Shown here: positions 9,514 to 17,881 of the stretch, piece by piece
Position numbering within the stretch: the stretch's first letter is position 1
How the letters are laid out: the number at the start of each line of letters is the position of its first letter
Source of the DNA: Geojedonia sp051814705
GTDB lineage: Bacteria; Bacteroidota; Bacteroidia; Flavobacteriales; Flavobacteriaceae
DNA: 64,000 bases
Reading direction: 5' to 3'
NCBI GenBank assembly: GCA_051814705.1
Contig: JBPWQW010000001.1
Coordinates: 1,116,001 to 1,180,000, forward strand
Translations under genes and position numbers: made by a program
Notes under the pieces: generated by a model
Databases searched by the model: none
Seen by the model: only the letters and a program-made list of their open reading frames with translations
Told to the model about the DNA's origin: nothing

Positions 9514-9774
9514 ATGAAATCAAATGTATTAGGAGTTGTAGCTGGACTAGCTGCAGGAGCCTTGTTAGGAGTGCTTTTTGCACCCGATAAAGGATCGAAA
9601 ACAAGAAAAAAAATTAAAGATAAAACGAGCGATGCAAAGAAGAATTTGAAAGATGAGTTTGATAATTTTTTAGATGCAGCTTCAAAAAAATACAATTCAA
9701 TTGTAGATCAAGGGGAAGAAGTGCTTGAAAAAGAAAAGGAAAAAATAAAGAACGTTGTTAATTCTAAAAATTAA
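9514..9774 (+). CDS. YtxH-domain protein
   Basis: 86 residues. The N-terminal glycine/alanine-rich membrane helix (GVVAGLAAGALLGVLFAP) followed by DKGSKTRKKIKDK and a long charged helical tail is the YtxH pattern. Such proteins are general-stress induced in Bacillus and common beside holin-like and Lmo0937-like genes in flavobacteria. The tail is amphipathic and highly charged (EEVLEKEKEKIKNVV), suggesting a membrane-anchored coiled coil. Its biochemical role is unknown. Confidence 0.85.
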   Translation: MKSNVLGVVAGLAAGALLGVLFAPDKGSKTRKKIKDKTSDAKKNLKDEFDNFLDAASKKYNSIVDQGEEVLEKEKEKIKNVVNSKN

Positions 9775-9786
9775 AAAAGCAGTTCA

Positions 9787-10188
9787 GTGGAAAACACAGC
9801 TACAAGCATAGAAATGCTATATGAAAAAGCAAAGAAGTATACCCAAACCAGTTTAGATTTACTTAAGTTAAATACAGTAGATAAAACGGCAGATGTACTG
9901 TCTTCTTTAACATCAAGAGTGTTTATTGCTATGGCTGTTGCCATGTTTACAATGTTCATTAATATAGGAATTAGTCTTTTTATTGGTAAGCTATTAAACG
10001 AGTATTATTTAGGATTTTTCATGGTATCGGCCTTTTATTTAATACTAGCAGCTGTATTGTATTTCTTTAAAGATAAACTTATCGAAACGCCTCTTGCCAA
10101 TTTGATAATAGCCAAATTATTAAAATCTAAAAAATCTGGAATAAACATTTTAGACCAGTTTAACGAGAATGGAAATGATACCATCTAA
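9787..10188 (+). CDS. Holin-X-like (DUF1469 type) membrane protein
   Basis: 133 residues from GTG 9787; an ATG at 9814 is the alternative. A cytoplasmic amphipathic helix of about 35 residues (YEKAKKYTQTSLDLLKLNTV) is followed by two membrane helices (about 44-65 and 75-98). This is the layout of the phage-holin superfamily III / DUF1469 proteins, which in free-living bacteria are not lysis genes but envelope proteins of stress clusters. It starts 12 nt after the YtxH gene and overlaps the next gene by 20 nt. Confidence 0.75.
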   Translation: MENTATSIEMLYEKAKKYTQTSLDLLKLNTVDKTADVLSSLTSRVFIAMAVAMFTMFINIGISLFIGKLLNEYYLGFFMVSAFYLILAAVLYFFKDKLIETPLANLIIAKLLKSKKSGINILDQFNENGNDTI

Positions 10189-10519
10189 AAATCAAAAACA
10201 ATCTTTAGATAAAGCAATATGCGCATTGGAAATTCAAAGAAAGACTGAGTTTGTTGAGTTAAAAGAACAATTTTTTAAAACAGGAGAACATTTTAGGCCC
10301 ATTAATATATTAAATCAAACGATTAAAGATTTAGGTGAATCGCCAGTACTGAAAACCAATCTATTTGAAGCATTAATAAGTGTCACTGGAGGTTATTTTT
10401 CAAGGAAAATGATTCTAGGCAAATCTAATTCTTTAATAAAAAACTTGCTAGGATATGTTTTGCAGTATGGCATAACAAATTTTATCTCAAAAAAAGTCAG
10501 TTCAAATGGGAATGAATAA
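10169..10519 (+). CDS. Conserved hypothetical protein of the YtxH/holin-like cluster
   Basis: 116 residues, not recognised as a named family. It begins with a charged helical segment (QSLDKAICALEIQRKTEFVELKEQF is two helices), then IKDLGESPVLKTNLFEALISV and a glycine-containing hydrophobic C-terminus (NLLGYVLQYGITNF) that may be a membrane-binding helix. The start overlaps the previous gene by 20 nt (ATG 10169 or ATG 10175), so it is translationally coupled to the holin-like protein and likely acts with it. Confidence 0.65.
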   Translation: MEMIPSKNQKQSLDKAICALEIQRKTEFVELKEQFFKTGEHFRPINILNQTIKDLGESPVLKTNLFEALISVTGGYFSRKMILGKSNSLIKNLLGYVLQYGITNFISKKVSSNGNE

Positions 10520-10563
10520 TAATAAATATTAAATCAAACAATAACAATTTAAAAACTAAGAAC

Positions 10564-11226
10564 ATGAAAACATTAAAATTAATAGTAGCAATTGTTGCTA
10601 TAGGAGCGGTATTAACATCTTGTAAAGATGATCAAAGAGATATGGCACAAGAACAAGTCGATAGATATAGTACCTATGTAGATTCAGTAAGCTCTATTGA
10701 AGCTAAAGAAATTGCTATGCATTGGGACGATATAGAGCGTAATTACCAAAAAAATCAAACTCTGGCTAGTAATGCCGTAATGACAGTTAGAGAAAATTCT
10801 GATATGCAAGCGTCAATTGAAGCTTCAACAGATCAATATTTAGCTTTTAAAATAGAAGTTAAAGCTGAAATCGCAGCAATGGAAGAGGTCAATTCTAAAT
10901 TGTTGATGAGACAATCCTTATTAGGAAATGGTTTTAAAGGTGGCGATATGAAATTCACTTGGATTAATAAAGATAATATCTTAAGTGTTTATGACAATTT
11001 TGTTACTACAGTTGAAAAAAATAAAGATTCATATTCAAGAGAAGATTGGGATGAAATCAAATTACTGTATGAAGCAATTGATACACGTAAAAACACGGTA
11101 GAAAAAGAAGGCTTAACAAGTGCTGACAATAGGAAAATTGCGGGATTAAAATTAAAATTTGCCCCCATGTACACATTCAATAGAATGGGTGCGAAATCTG
11201 AGGAAAACGCAGCTGCTAAGCAATAA
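10564..11226 (+). CDS. Putative lipoprotein of unknown function
   Basis: 220 residues. The signal peptide ends at the lipobox LTSC with the acylated cysteine at residue 20, followed directly by KDDQRDM. The mature part is almost entirely helical and charged, with several predicted long helices (for example AQEQVDRYSTYVDSVSSIEA), and no motif I recognise. It sits between the YtxH/holin-like genes and an outer membrane protein gene, all on the same strand, so an envelope role in the same response is inferred. Confidence 0.7.
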   Translation: MKTLKLIVAIVAIGAVLTSCKDDQRDMAQEQVDRYSTYVDSVSSIEAKEIAMHWDDIERNYQKNQTLASNAVMTVRENSDMQASIEASTDQYLAFKIEVKAEIAAMEEVNSKLLMRQSLLGNGFKGGDMKFTWINKDNILSVYDNFVTTVEKNKDSYSREDWDEIKLLYEAIDTRKNTVEKEGLTSADNRKIAGLKLKFAPMYTFNRMGAKSEENAAAKQ

Positions 11227-11252
11227 TAAAAATAATAATAACTAATAATAGA

Positions 11253-11759
11253 ATGATGAAAAAACTTTTAATCACAGGTATAATCGTATTAATTGCTAGT
11301 GTGTCAATGAACGCACAAGAAATTTCGAAGAATGCATTAGGTTTACGATTGGGGGATAACGATGGCTTTGGAGGTGAAATTTCTTATCAAGCACGTTTAA
11401 GCGCGACCCATAGATTAGAATTGGATCTAGGCTGGAGAGATGGTAAAAATTATGACGGATTTAAACTTGCTGGTTTACACCAATGGGTTTGGAATATTGA
11501 AGATGGTTTTAATTGGTATGTAGGTCTTGGAGGTGGAGTAGGATCTTATAGTTTTAACGACAATAATAACTTTAATAATGGTAATGATTATAACGATACT
11601 TTTGTGTTTGCTGCAGGCGATATAGGGATTGAATATAATTTTGATATCCCGCTATTAATTTCATTAGACTTTAGGCCAGAAATAGCTTTTGGTGATGAAC
11701 GTTATGACAATAACGATTTAGGTCTAGATATTGCATTAGGTTTGAGATATCAGTTTTAG
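11253..11759 (+). CDS. Small outer-membrane beta-barrel-like protein
   Basis: 168 residues. A signal peptide (cleavage after SMNAQ) precedes a sequence of alternating short beta strands with glycine and aromatic residues (LGLRLGDNDGFGGEISYQA, LELDLGWRDGKNYDGF, WYVGLGGGVGSYSF) and ends in the terminal aromatic LGLRYQF expected of an outer membrane barrel. An asparagine-rich loop (DNNNFNNGNDYND) lies mid-protein. It begins 26 nt after the lipoprotein gene and is followed by a strong hairpin terminator, closing the stress cluster. Confidence 0.75.
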   Translation: MMKKLLITGIIVLIASVSMNAQEISKNALGLRLGDNDGFGGEISYQARLSATHRLELDLGWRDGKNYDGFKLAGLHQWVWNIEDGFNWYVGLGGGVGSYSFNDNNNFNNGNDYNDTFVFAAGDIGIEYNFDIPLLISLDFRPEIAFGDERYDNNDLGLDIALGLRYQF

Positions 11760-11790
11760 AGAATTAGAAACATATCAAATAACAAATTGC

Positions 11791-11825
11791 AAAAGAGCCA
11801 GAACTTATACGTTCTGGCTCTTTTT
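11791..11825 (+). terminator. Rho-independent terminator, likely bidirectional
   Basis: Stem AAAAGAGCCAGAAC / GTTCTGGCTCTTTT with a six-base loop TTATAC. A T-run follows on the plus strand, and an A-run precedes the stem, giving T-tracts for both the plus-strand stress cluster and the convergent aminotransferase. Confidence 0.88.
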
Positions 11826-11846
11826 ATTTTAAAGTTTAAACTTAGT

Positions 11847-13034
11847 TTAATTAACCGCTGCTTTTATGCGTTTTAAGGCTTCAATAATTTGATCTTTTGA
11901 AGCGGCATAAGATATTCTAATGCAATTATCAGCTCCAAAATCTTCTCCAGAAACGGTGGCAACATGTGCTTCTTCCAATAAGAACAACGAAAAATCGGCG
12001 GCACTATTAATAGTTTTTCCTTTTATTGTTTTTCCTATAAAATGAGAGACATCAGGAAACACATAAAAAGCACCTTCGGGGACATTGGTTTTAAAGCCTT
12101 CTATATCATTCAATAACTCGAGTATTAAATCCCTTCTGGTTTTAAATTCGTCCACCATAAACTGTACTCTTGATGGCGATTCGCTTAAAGCAGTAATAAC
12201 GGCGCGTTGGGCAATACTGTTTGCTCCAGAGGTGATCTGCCCTTGCATTTTGGTACAAGCTTTGGCGATCCATTCTGCAGCGCCTAAATAACCAATTCTC
12301 CATCCGGTCATAGCAAAAGCTTTGGCAACTCCATTTACAGTTATGGTACGCTCATACATATTGGGTATGGAAGCAAAACTAAAGTTTTTAGCTCCATAGC
12401 TAATATGTTCATATATTTCATCAGAGAGAATAAAAATATTCGGGTGTTTTTCTAAGACTTTAGCTAGCGCCCTGTATTCAGCTTCTGAATAAATACTTCC
12501 ACTGGGGTTGTTGGGCGAGTTAAAAAACACCATTTTGGTTTTGGGTGTAATAGCAGCTTCCAACTGTTGTGGAGTAATCTTAAAATCGGTTTCAACACTT
12601 GAAGGTATTTCCTTAAAAGAAGCTTCACACAAAATGGCCAAGGCCGAATAGCTTACCCAATATGGTGCGGGTAATAAAACTTCGTCACCGGGGTTGAGTA
12701 ATACTTGGCAGACATTGGCAATAGACTGTTTTGCACCTGTAGAAACGACTACTTGGCTTGGTTTGTAATCCAATCCATTATCGCGTTTAAACTTTAAGCA
12801 AACGGCTTGTTTCAATTCTAAATAACCATCCACAGGCGAGTAAGAACTATAGTTGTCGTGAATAGCCTGTATGGCTGCTTCTTTAATAAAGTCGGGAGTG
12901 TTAAAATCAGGCTCTCCTAAACTTAATCCTATAATGTCAATGCCTTGTTGTTTAAGCTCTCTAGCTTTTGCCGCCATGGCCAATGTGGCCGAAATAGGCA
13001 GGCTTTTAATCCTTTCAGAAAGTTGTTGTGTCAT
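11847..13034 (-). CDS. PLP-dependent class I aminotransferase (aspartate/aromatic type)
   Basis: 395 residues, fold type I aminotransferase. The PLP lysine is in VNGVAKAFAMTGWRIG (K238), the conserved NPNNPSG turn is at 173-179 and SDEIY at 204-208. The N-terminal LSERIKSLPISATLAM is typical of the bacterial AspB-type (1-beta subgroup) enzymes. It transfers amino groups between aspartate or aromatic amino acids and 2-oxoglutarate. The exact substrate cannot be read. The desaturase lies 12 nt upstream on the same strand, so the two may be cotranscribed. Confidence 0.88.
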   Translation of the reverse strand: MTQQLSERIKSLPISATLAMAAKARELKQQGIDIIGLSLGEPDFNTPDFIKEAAIQAIHDNYSSYSPVDGYLELKQAVCLKFKRDNGLDYKPSQVVVSTGAKQSIANVCQVLLNPGDEVLLPAPYWVSYSALAILCEASFKEIPSSVETDFKITPQQLEAAITPKTKMVFFNSPNNPSGSIYSEAEYRALAKVLEKHPNIFILSDEIYEHISYGAKNFSFASIPNMYERTITVNGVAKAFAMTGWRIGYLGAAEWIAKACTKMQGQITSGANSIAQRAVITALSESPSRVQFMVDEFKTRRDLILELLNDIEGFKTNVPEGAFYVFPDVSHFIGKTIKGKTINSAADFSLFLLEEAHVATVSGEDFGADNCIRISYAASKDQIIEALKRIKAAVN

Positions 13035-13046
13035 TTACAAACTTAA

Positions 13047-14150
13047 TTATACGTGTATTGCAGCAGGCTTCATTCCCATTAGTTTTAAATACTTAAAATG
13101 AGCAATGATCGCTTTTCGGGTTGTTTTATATTCTTTATAAGGTAAGTTGAATTCTTTAGCCGTTTCCCTTACTATTTTTGAGATTTTAGTATAATGAACA
13201 TGGCTAATATGAGGGAAAATATGATGTTCTACTTGATGATTCAATCCGCCAGTAAACCAATTGACAATTCTACTTTGAGTTCCAAAGTTTACAGTGGTCC
13301 TAAGTTGATGGATTGCCCATGAGTTTTTCATGGTGCCGCTTTTTTCAGGTAATAGGATTTCCGCTTGATCCATAACGTGAGCCAATTGAAAAATGACACT
13401 TAAAATTAATCCTGCCACATAATGCATGATAAAAAAGCCTAATAGTACTTTCCACCATGCGATATCAGTGAGCAAAAGTGGAAGCACAATCCAAATGGAT
13501 ACATAAATAATTTTTGAAATCACCAATTTGCTCCATTCGGTAGCTGGATTTGGGAATTTGCCATAGGATAATTTACGTTTTAAATAGCGTTTCATCTGTA
13601 AAAAATCGGTTGTAATAGCCCAATTTATGGTCAATAATCCATAAAGTAAAATGGAATAATAATGTTGAAATTTATGATATCTGTGCCATTCGGCATGTTT
13701 TGAAAAACGTAAAATACGTCCGGCTTCCAAATCTTCGTCGTGTCCGTGAATATTAGTATAGGTGTGGTGCAGTACGTTGTGTTGCACTTTCCAATTGTAC
13801 ACATTTCCAGCCAAAATATAAATACTGCTTCCCATTAATCGGTTGACCCATTCCTTATTAGAATACGCCCCGTGATTACCATCATGCATGACATTCATGC
13901 CAACTCCAGCCATACCAATGCCCATAACCATGGTTAAAAGTAATTGAGACCAACCCGGGATGTCTAAGGTGAGCAATAAAAAATAGGGAGATAAAAATAG
14001 GCTAAACATGACGACGGTCTTAAGCCATATTTTCCAGTTACCTGTGCGTTTAATATTATTGTCCTTAAAATAATCGTTAACACGTTTATTTAAGGTTCTG
14101 AAGAATGTTGCCGAGTCGGCTCTGGAAAATGAAAGGGTTTGTTTTGTCAT
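13047..14150 (-). CDS. Membrane acyl-lipid/acyl-CoA fatty acid desaturase
   Basis: 367 residues, diiron membrane desaturase. The three histidine boxes are visible: HDGNH (89-93), HNVLHH (124-129) and QVEHH (306-310), the last with the glutamine of front-end/omega-type desaturases. Four to five membrane helices surround them. It introduces a double bond in membrane fatty acids, which flavobacteria use for cold adaptation. A TATATTTG element at 14207-14214 is its probable -7 box, giving a leader of about 50 nt. Confidence 0.9.
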   Translation of the reverse strand: MTKQTLSFSRADSATFFRTLNKRVNDYFKDNNIKRTGNWKIWLKTVVMFSLFLSPYFLLLTLDIPGWSQLLLTMVMGIGMAGVGMNVMHDGNHGAYSNKEWVNRLMGSSIYILAGNVYNWKVQHNVLHHTYTNIHGHDEDLEAGRILRFSKHAEWHRYHKFQHYYSILLYGLLTINWAITTDFLQMKRYLKRKLSYGKFPNPATEWSKLVISKIIYVSIWIVLPLLLTDIAWWKVLLGFFIMHYVAGLILSVIFQLAHVMDQAEILLPEKSGTMKNSWAIHQLRTTVNFGTQSRIVNWFTGGLNHQVEHHIFPHISHVHYTKISKIVRETAKEFNLPYKEYKTTRKAIIAHFKYLKLMGMKPAAIHV

Positions 14151-14206
14151 TGTTACTATTTTCTACCATAACGATAAAAAAAGTAGCCATGGTATAATAA
14201 TGGGGA

Positions 14207-14214
14207 CAAATATA
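14207..14214 (-). promoter_or_regulatory. -7 element upstream of the desaturase gene
   Basis: TATATTTG on the minus strand fits TAnnTTTG and lies about 57 nt before the start codon. The -33 TTG is not obvious. Confidence 0.45.
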
Positions 14215-14272
14215 ACCAATAAAAACTTCGAGGATGGTAATAATATGCTAAAAATATCCACATAAAAAGACC

Positions 14273-14280
14273 TACTTTTG
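14273..14280 (+). promoter_or_regulatory. -7 element upstream of rsmG
   Basis: TACTTTTG fits TAnnTTTG and predicts a leader of about 10 nt before ATG 14297. Confidence 0.45.
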
Positions 14281-14296
14281 TTAAAAATTACAAATA

Positions 14297-14932
14297 ATGC
14301 GTCTAATATTACGATACTTTCCAGAGTTAACTGAGATTCAAATCGCCCAATTTGAACAATTAGAAGGACTGTATAAAGACTGGAATTCAAAAATAAATGT
14401 TGTTTCACGCAAGGACATAGATGAGCTGTACTTACGTCATGTGCTGCATTCCTTGGGGATAGCAAAAGTACTATCGTTCCGACCAAACTCAAAGATTCTG
14501 GATGTTGGTACCGGTGGTGGCTTTCCTGGTATTCCATTGGCCATTTTGTTTCCAGAGAGCCAATTTTATTTGGTAGATAGTATTGCCAAAAAAATAAAGG
14601 TGGTGGATGAGGTCGTTGCAGGTTTAGGACTCACCAATGTAAAAACCTCCCATAGTCGTGTAGAAGATATAAAAGGCCAATTTGATTTTATAGTGAGTAG
14701 GGCCGTGACCAGCATGCCTACTTTTGTAAGTTGGATAAAAGGCAAGATTGCCAAGTCACAAAATCATGAGCTTAAAAATGGTATTTTGTACTTAAAGGGC
14801 GGTGATTTGACCGAAGAACTCCAAATTTATAAAACGGCAACACTTTACCCCTTAAGCGACTATTTTACCGAAGATTTTTTTGAAACCAAAAAGGTGGTGC
14901 ATTTACCCTTGAAGTTTAAGGGTAAAGTTTAA
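14297..14932 (+). CDS. rsmG: 16S rRNA (guanine-527-N7)-methyltransferase RsmG
   Basis: 211 residues. It methylates G527 of 16S rRNA; loss of the enzyme gives low-level streptomycin resistance in several bacteria. The SAM motif ILDVGTGGGFPGIPLAI (residues 68-83) is the family signature, and SRAVTSMPTF follows in the second half. The length is typical. It is the only plus-strand gene between two minus-strand genes and converges on pruA across a perfect palindrome. Confidence 0.93.
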   Translation: MRLILRYFPELTEIQIAQFEQLEGLYKDWNSKINVVSRKDIDELYLRHVLHSLGIAKVLSFRPNSKILDVGTGGGFPGIPLAILFPESQFYLVDSIAKKIKVVDEVVAGLGLTNVKTSHSRVEDIKGQFDFIVSRAVTSMPTFVSWIKGKIAKSQNHELKNGILYLKGGDLTEELQIYKTATLYPLSDYFTEDFFETKKVVHLPLKFKGKV

Positions 14933-14972
14933 AATATCCGTTTTACTAAGGTTAAAACCATAGATAAAACAC

Positions 14973-15024
14973 AATTACTTAATAAAGCAATCTATTAATT
15001 AATAGATTGCTTTATTAAGTAATT
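14973..15024. terminator. 52-bp perfect AT-rich palindrome between convergent rsmG and pruA
   Basis: The two 26-base halves are exact reverse complements with the axis between 14998 and 14999 and no loop spacer. The core arm reads AATAAAGCAATCTATTAA. It lies between the stops of two convergent genes, where a bidirectional terminator is expected. The T-tract needed for release is inside the stem (TTTATTAAG). Confidence 0.75.
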
Positions 15025-15084
15025 TCCATAATGGCGATTAAAATGACTTTTTTGATAGCCTCTTTAAATCGCTTTTGAGTTTGT

Positions 15085-16710
15085 TTATCCTAAAAATGGA
15101 TAACGGTAATCGGTTGGAGTCACAAAGGTTTCTTTAATCATTCGTGGTGATACCCAGCGCAATAAATTTTGTGCACTTCCAGCTTTGTCATTTGTTCCTG
15201 AAGCTCTTGCTCCACCAAAGGGTTGTTGCCCAACAACGGCACCTGTTGGTTTGTCGTTTATATAAAAGTTACCCGCACTGTTTTGAAGAGCTTTTGTAGC
15301 TTCTTCAATAGCATAACGATCGGTAGCCAAAACGGCCCCCGTTAAAGCATACTCGCTGGTTTCATCAACTAGTTTTAAAGTTTCGGTATACTTGTTTTCA
15401 TCATATACGTAAATTGTGATAATAGGGCCAAATAACTCAGTACACATGGTTGTATATTTTGGATCAGTGGTCACAATTACTGTTGGCTCAATAAAATAAC
15501 CTTTGGATTTGTCATAATGGCCACCTACTATAATTTCGGCATCTTTATCGGCTTTGGCCTGGTCGATATATTTTGCTAATTTATCAAAGGAGCCTTCGTG
15601 GATAACCGCAGTGATAAAATTACTCATATCTTCAGGTGACCCCATTTTAAAGGATTTCACATCGTCAATAACCTGTTTTTTTACTTCAGCCCATAGATTA
15701 GTTGGAATATATGCTCTTGAAGCGGCACTACATTTTTGTCCTTGAAACTCGAAGGCGCCACGTGAAATAGCTGTAGCCACTTGTTTGGCATTGGCCGATT
15801 TGTGGGCAATAATAAAATCTTTACCACCAGTTTCACCTACAATTTTTGGGTAGGTTTTGTAATGTTCTATGTTATTTCCTATTTTTTTCCACAACTGTTG
15901 AAATACACTTGTCGAACCTGTATAGTGAAGTCCAGAAAAATCAGGGCTAGCCATAATAGTATCTGTAATCATACCAGCATCTCCAAACACTACATTAATT
16001 ACTCCATCAGGAACCCCAGCTTCTTTAAACACATCCATTATGATTTTAGCAGAATACACTTGGTAGTTACTTGGTTTCCAAATTACCACGTTGCCCATCA
16101 AGGCCATGCACGATGGCAAATTACCGGCAATAGCGGTAAAGTTAAAGGGTGTAACGGCATAGGTAAACCCTTCAAGTGGGCGATATTCAACTCGGTTCCA
16201 AGCATCAGAGGTGCTTTCAGGTTGCTCCATGTAAATGTCAGTCATAAACTGTACATTGAAACGCAAGAAGTCAATCAATTCACAAGCTGCATCAATTTCA
16301 GCTTGATGAACTGTTTTGGATTGTGCGATCATGGTGGCCGCATTTATTTTTGCTCGATAAGGGCCCGCAATCAATTCGGCAGCTTTTAAAAAGATGCCCG
16401 CGCGTTGTTCCCAAGGCAATTGTGACCAAGTTTTTCTGGCTTCTAAAGCAGTAGCAATGGCTTGCTCAACATGTTTCTTTTCTGCAAGATGATAGGTTCC
16501 GACCACATGTTTATGATCGTGTGGAGCTGACATGGTTTTGGTTTTTCCAGTAACAACATCTTTTCCATTGATATATAAAGGCACGTCAATTTTGCTATTG
16601 AACATGTCTTTGTAAGTCTTTATAACAGCTTCGCGTTCCGGAGTTCCAGGCGCATAAGATTTTACAGTCTCATTTACTGCAATTGGAACATTAAAGAATC
16701 CTTTTCCCAT
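15085..16710 (-). CDS. pruA: L-glutamate gamma-semialdehyde dehydrogenase (P5C dehydrogenase)
   Basis: 541 residues from ATG 16710. Oxidises glutamate-5-semialdehyde to glutamate with NAD+ in proline degradation. Catalytic cysteine C327 in FEFQGQKCSAASRAY and general base E293 in VGETGGKDF fit the monofunctional ALDH4 family, as does the N-terminal MGKGFFNVPI. A longer in-frame version to 16800 lacks a plausible start, and a -7 element TACCTTTG lies at 16750-16757 inside it. No proline dehydrogenase is in this window. Confidence 0.94.
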   Translation of the reverse strand: MGKGFFNVPIAVNETVKSYAPGTPEREAVIKTYKDMFNSKIDVPLYINGKDVVTGKTKTMSAPHDHKHVVGTYHLAEKKHVEQAIATALEARKTWSQLPWEQRAGIFLKAAELIAGPYRAKINAATMIAQSKTVHQAEIDAACELIDFLRFNVQFMTDIYMEQPESTSDAWNRVEYRPLEGFTYAVTPFNFTAIAGNLPSCMALMGNVVIWKPSNYQVYSAKIIMDVFKEAGVPDGVINVVFGDAGMITDTIMASPDFSGLHYTGSTSVFQQLWKKIGNNIEHYKTYPKIVGETGGKDFIIAHKSANAKQVATAISRGAFEFQGQKCSAASRAYIPTNLWAEVKKQVIDDVKSFKMGSPEDMSNFITAVIHEGSFDKLAKYIDQAKADKDAEIIVGGHYDKSKGYFIEPTVIVTTDPKYTTMCTELFGPIITIYVYDENKYTETLKLVDETSEYALTGAVLATDRYAIEEATKALQNSAGNFYINDKPTGAVVGQQPFGGARASGTNDKAGSAQNLLRWVSPRMIKETFVTPTDYRYPFLG

Positions 16711-16749
16711 TTGAATTATGTGGTTTTGTGTGTTTAATTGAGTGAGGTG

Positions 16750-16757
16750 CAAAGGTA
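16750..16757 (-). promoter_or_regulatory. -7 element upstream of pruA
   Basis: TACCTTTG on the minus strand fits TAnnTTTG and would give a leader of about 33 nt before ATG 16710, supporting that start over the longer frame. Confidence 0.5.
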
Positions 16758-16870
16758 CAATTTTTTGACAAATTTTAGCTTGAAAAGGTATTAAAAGCAC
16801 GTTAAAACTATGACTTATTTTTTGTAAGTTTCATGTTTCTAAATAGAACCATAAGACTTAAATTTTTTAA

Positions 16871-17881
16871 ATGTCCAATAACGGAATCATTCTCACTCTA
16901 GCCTACCCAGAAACGGTCGTTATGATTTCAGACGAATGGTTTTTAAAATATTTGCGGTTTTTTGGAATTGGAAAATTGAATTATGTCAGGGCTGGACATG
17001 CAGCTTTGGTGCTTATTCATAAAGAAGCGGGCAGTTTGGAGTATTTTGATTTTGGACGTTATATTTCACCTTCATCTACTGGTAGGGTAAGAAGCAAAGT
17101 AACAGATCTTGAATTGGATTTTCAATTAAATCCAGTTATAGAAGATGGGAGCATCGTGAATTTGGAAGAACTACTTGTTTTTTTTGCTACACATCCAGAA
17201 TTGACTCACGGTAAAGGAACTCTATATGCTTCAGTTTGTGATGAAGTTAATTTTGAACACACAAAAACCTTCATCACCAATATGCAAGACCTTCATTTTA
17301 TTCGGTATGCAGCCTTTGTAAAAAAGGCCACCAATTGTGCCCGATTTGTCACTGATGCCCTGATTGCCGGTGTTACCAACCCTATCATTACAAGGAGGCT
17401 AATCAAATCGAAATGGTTAACCCCAAGCACCCTTGGAAATGTGGTTATTGCCGATACTAAAAACAGGGTTTATAAGCTTACGGAAAGCGGAGCAATTTCG
17501 ATGTTTAAATCTTCAGTAAAGAGAGAAAATAGACGATTATTTTTGGATCCATTAAGAAATTACCAGCCTAGTTTAGAGGGGAGATTACAGCCAAAACATA
17601 GTGCAGAAAAACAGGATACCGCACAGTGGCTATCTGGTATTGGTGAAGGCGCTTGGTTTGAACTATACGATCTTAACCATGCTGTTGACTATCGCTTCAG
17701 GCGTATTTCGCCTAATGGGCGTATTGATGTCGATGGAATTTATAAAATTTCACATTCAGGTTTTAATATTCATGCAAATTATGATTTTACATACCATTCC
17801 AACTGTAGTTATTTCCATATAAAACAAGGCGATAAGATTTATCGTTTCGAATTCTTAAGAAAGTATCACGTTATTAATTAA
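16871..17881 (+). CDS. Conserved hypothetical protein, possible permuted NlpC/P60-like fold
   Basis: 336 residues. No signal peptide: it starts SNNGIILTLAYPETVVMISD. Two motifs stand out. AGHAALVLI with H43 is followed by a YFDFGRY strand, and about 110 residues later KKATNCARFVTDAL contains C156. A histidine strand first and an N-C-x-x-F helix second is the order seen in circularly permuted NlpC/P60-type proteins such as the LRAT group. This comparison is mine and unverified. The C-terminal ~100 residues look like a separate beta-rich domain. Its stop overlaps the convergent apaG stop by 8 nt. Confidence 0.6.
   Translation: MSNNGIILTLAYPETVVMISDEWFLKYLRFFGIGKLNYVRAGHAALVLIHKEAGSLEYFDFGRYISPSSTGRVRSKVTDLELDFQLNPVIEDGSIVNLEELLVFFATHPELTHGKGTLYASVCDEVNFEHTKTFITNMQDLHFIRYAAFVKKATNCARFVTDALIAGVTNPIITRRLIKSKWLTPSTLGNVVIADTKNRVYKLTESGAISMFKSSVKRENRRLFLDPLRNYQPSLEGRLQPKHSAEKQDTAQWLSGIGEGAWFELYDLNHAVDYRFRRISPNGRIDVDGIYKISHSGFNIHANYDFTYHSNCSYFHIKQGDKIYRFEFLRKYHVIN

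Noticed and set aside
15781..16389. 202-residue plus-strand frame opposite pruA
   Set aside because: Shadow of a strongly conserved dehydrogenase; cysteine- and histidine-rich reading with no domain.
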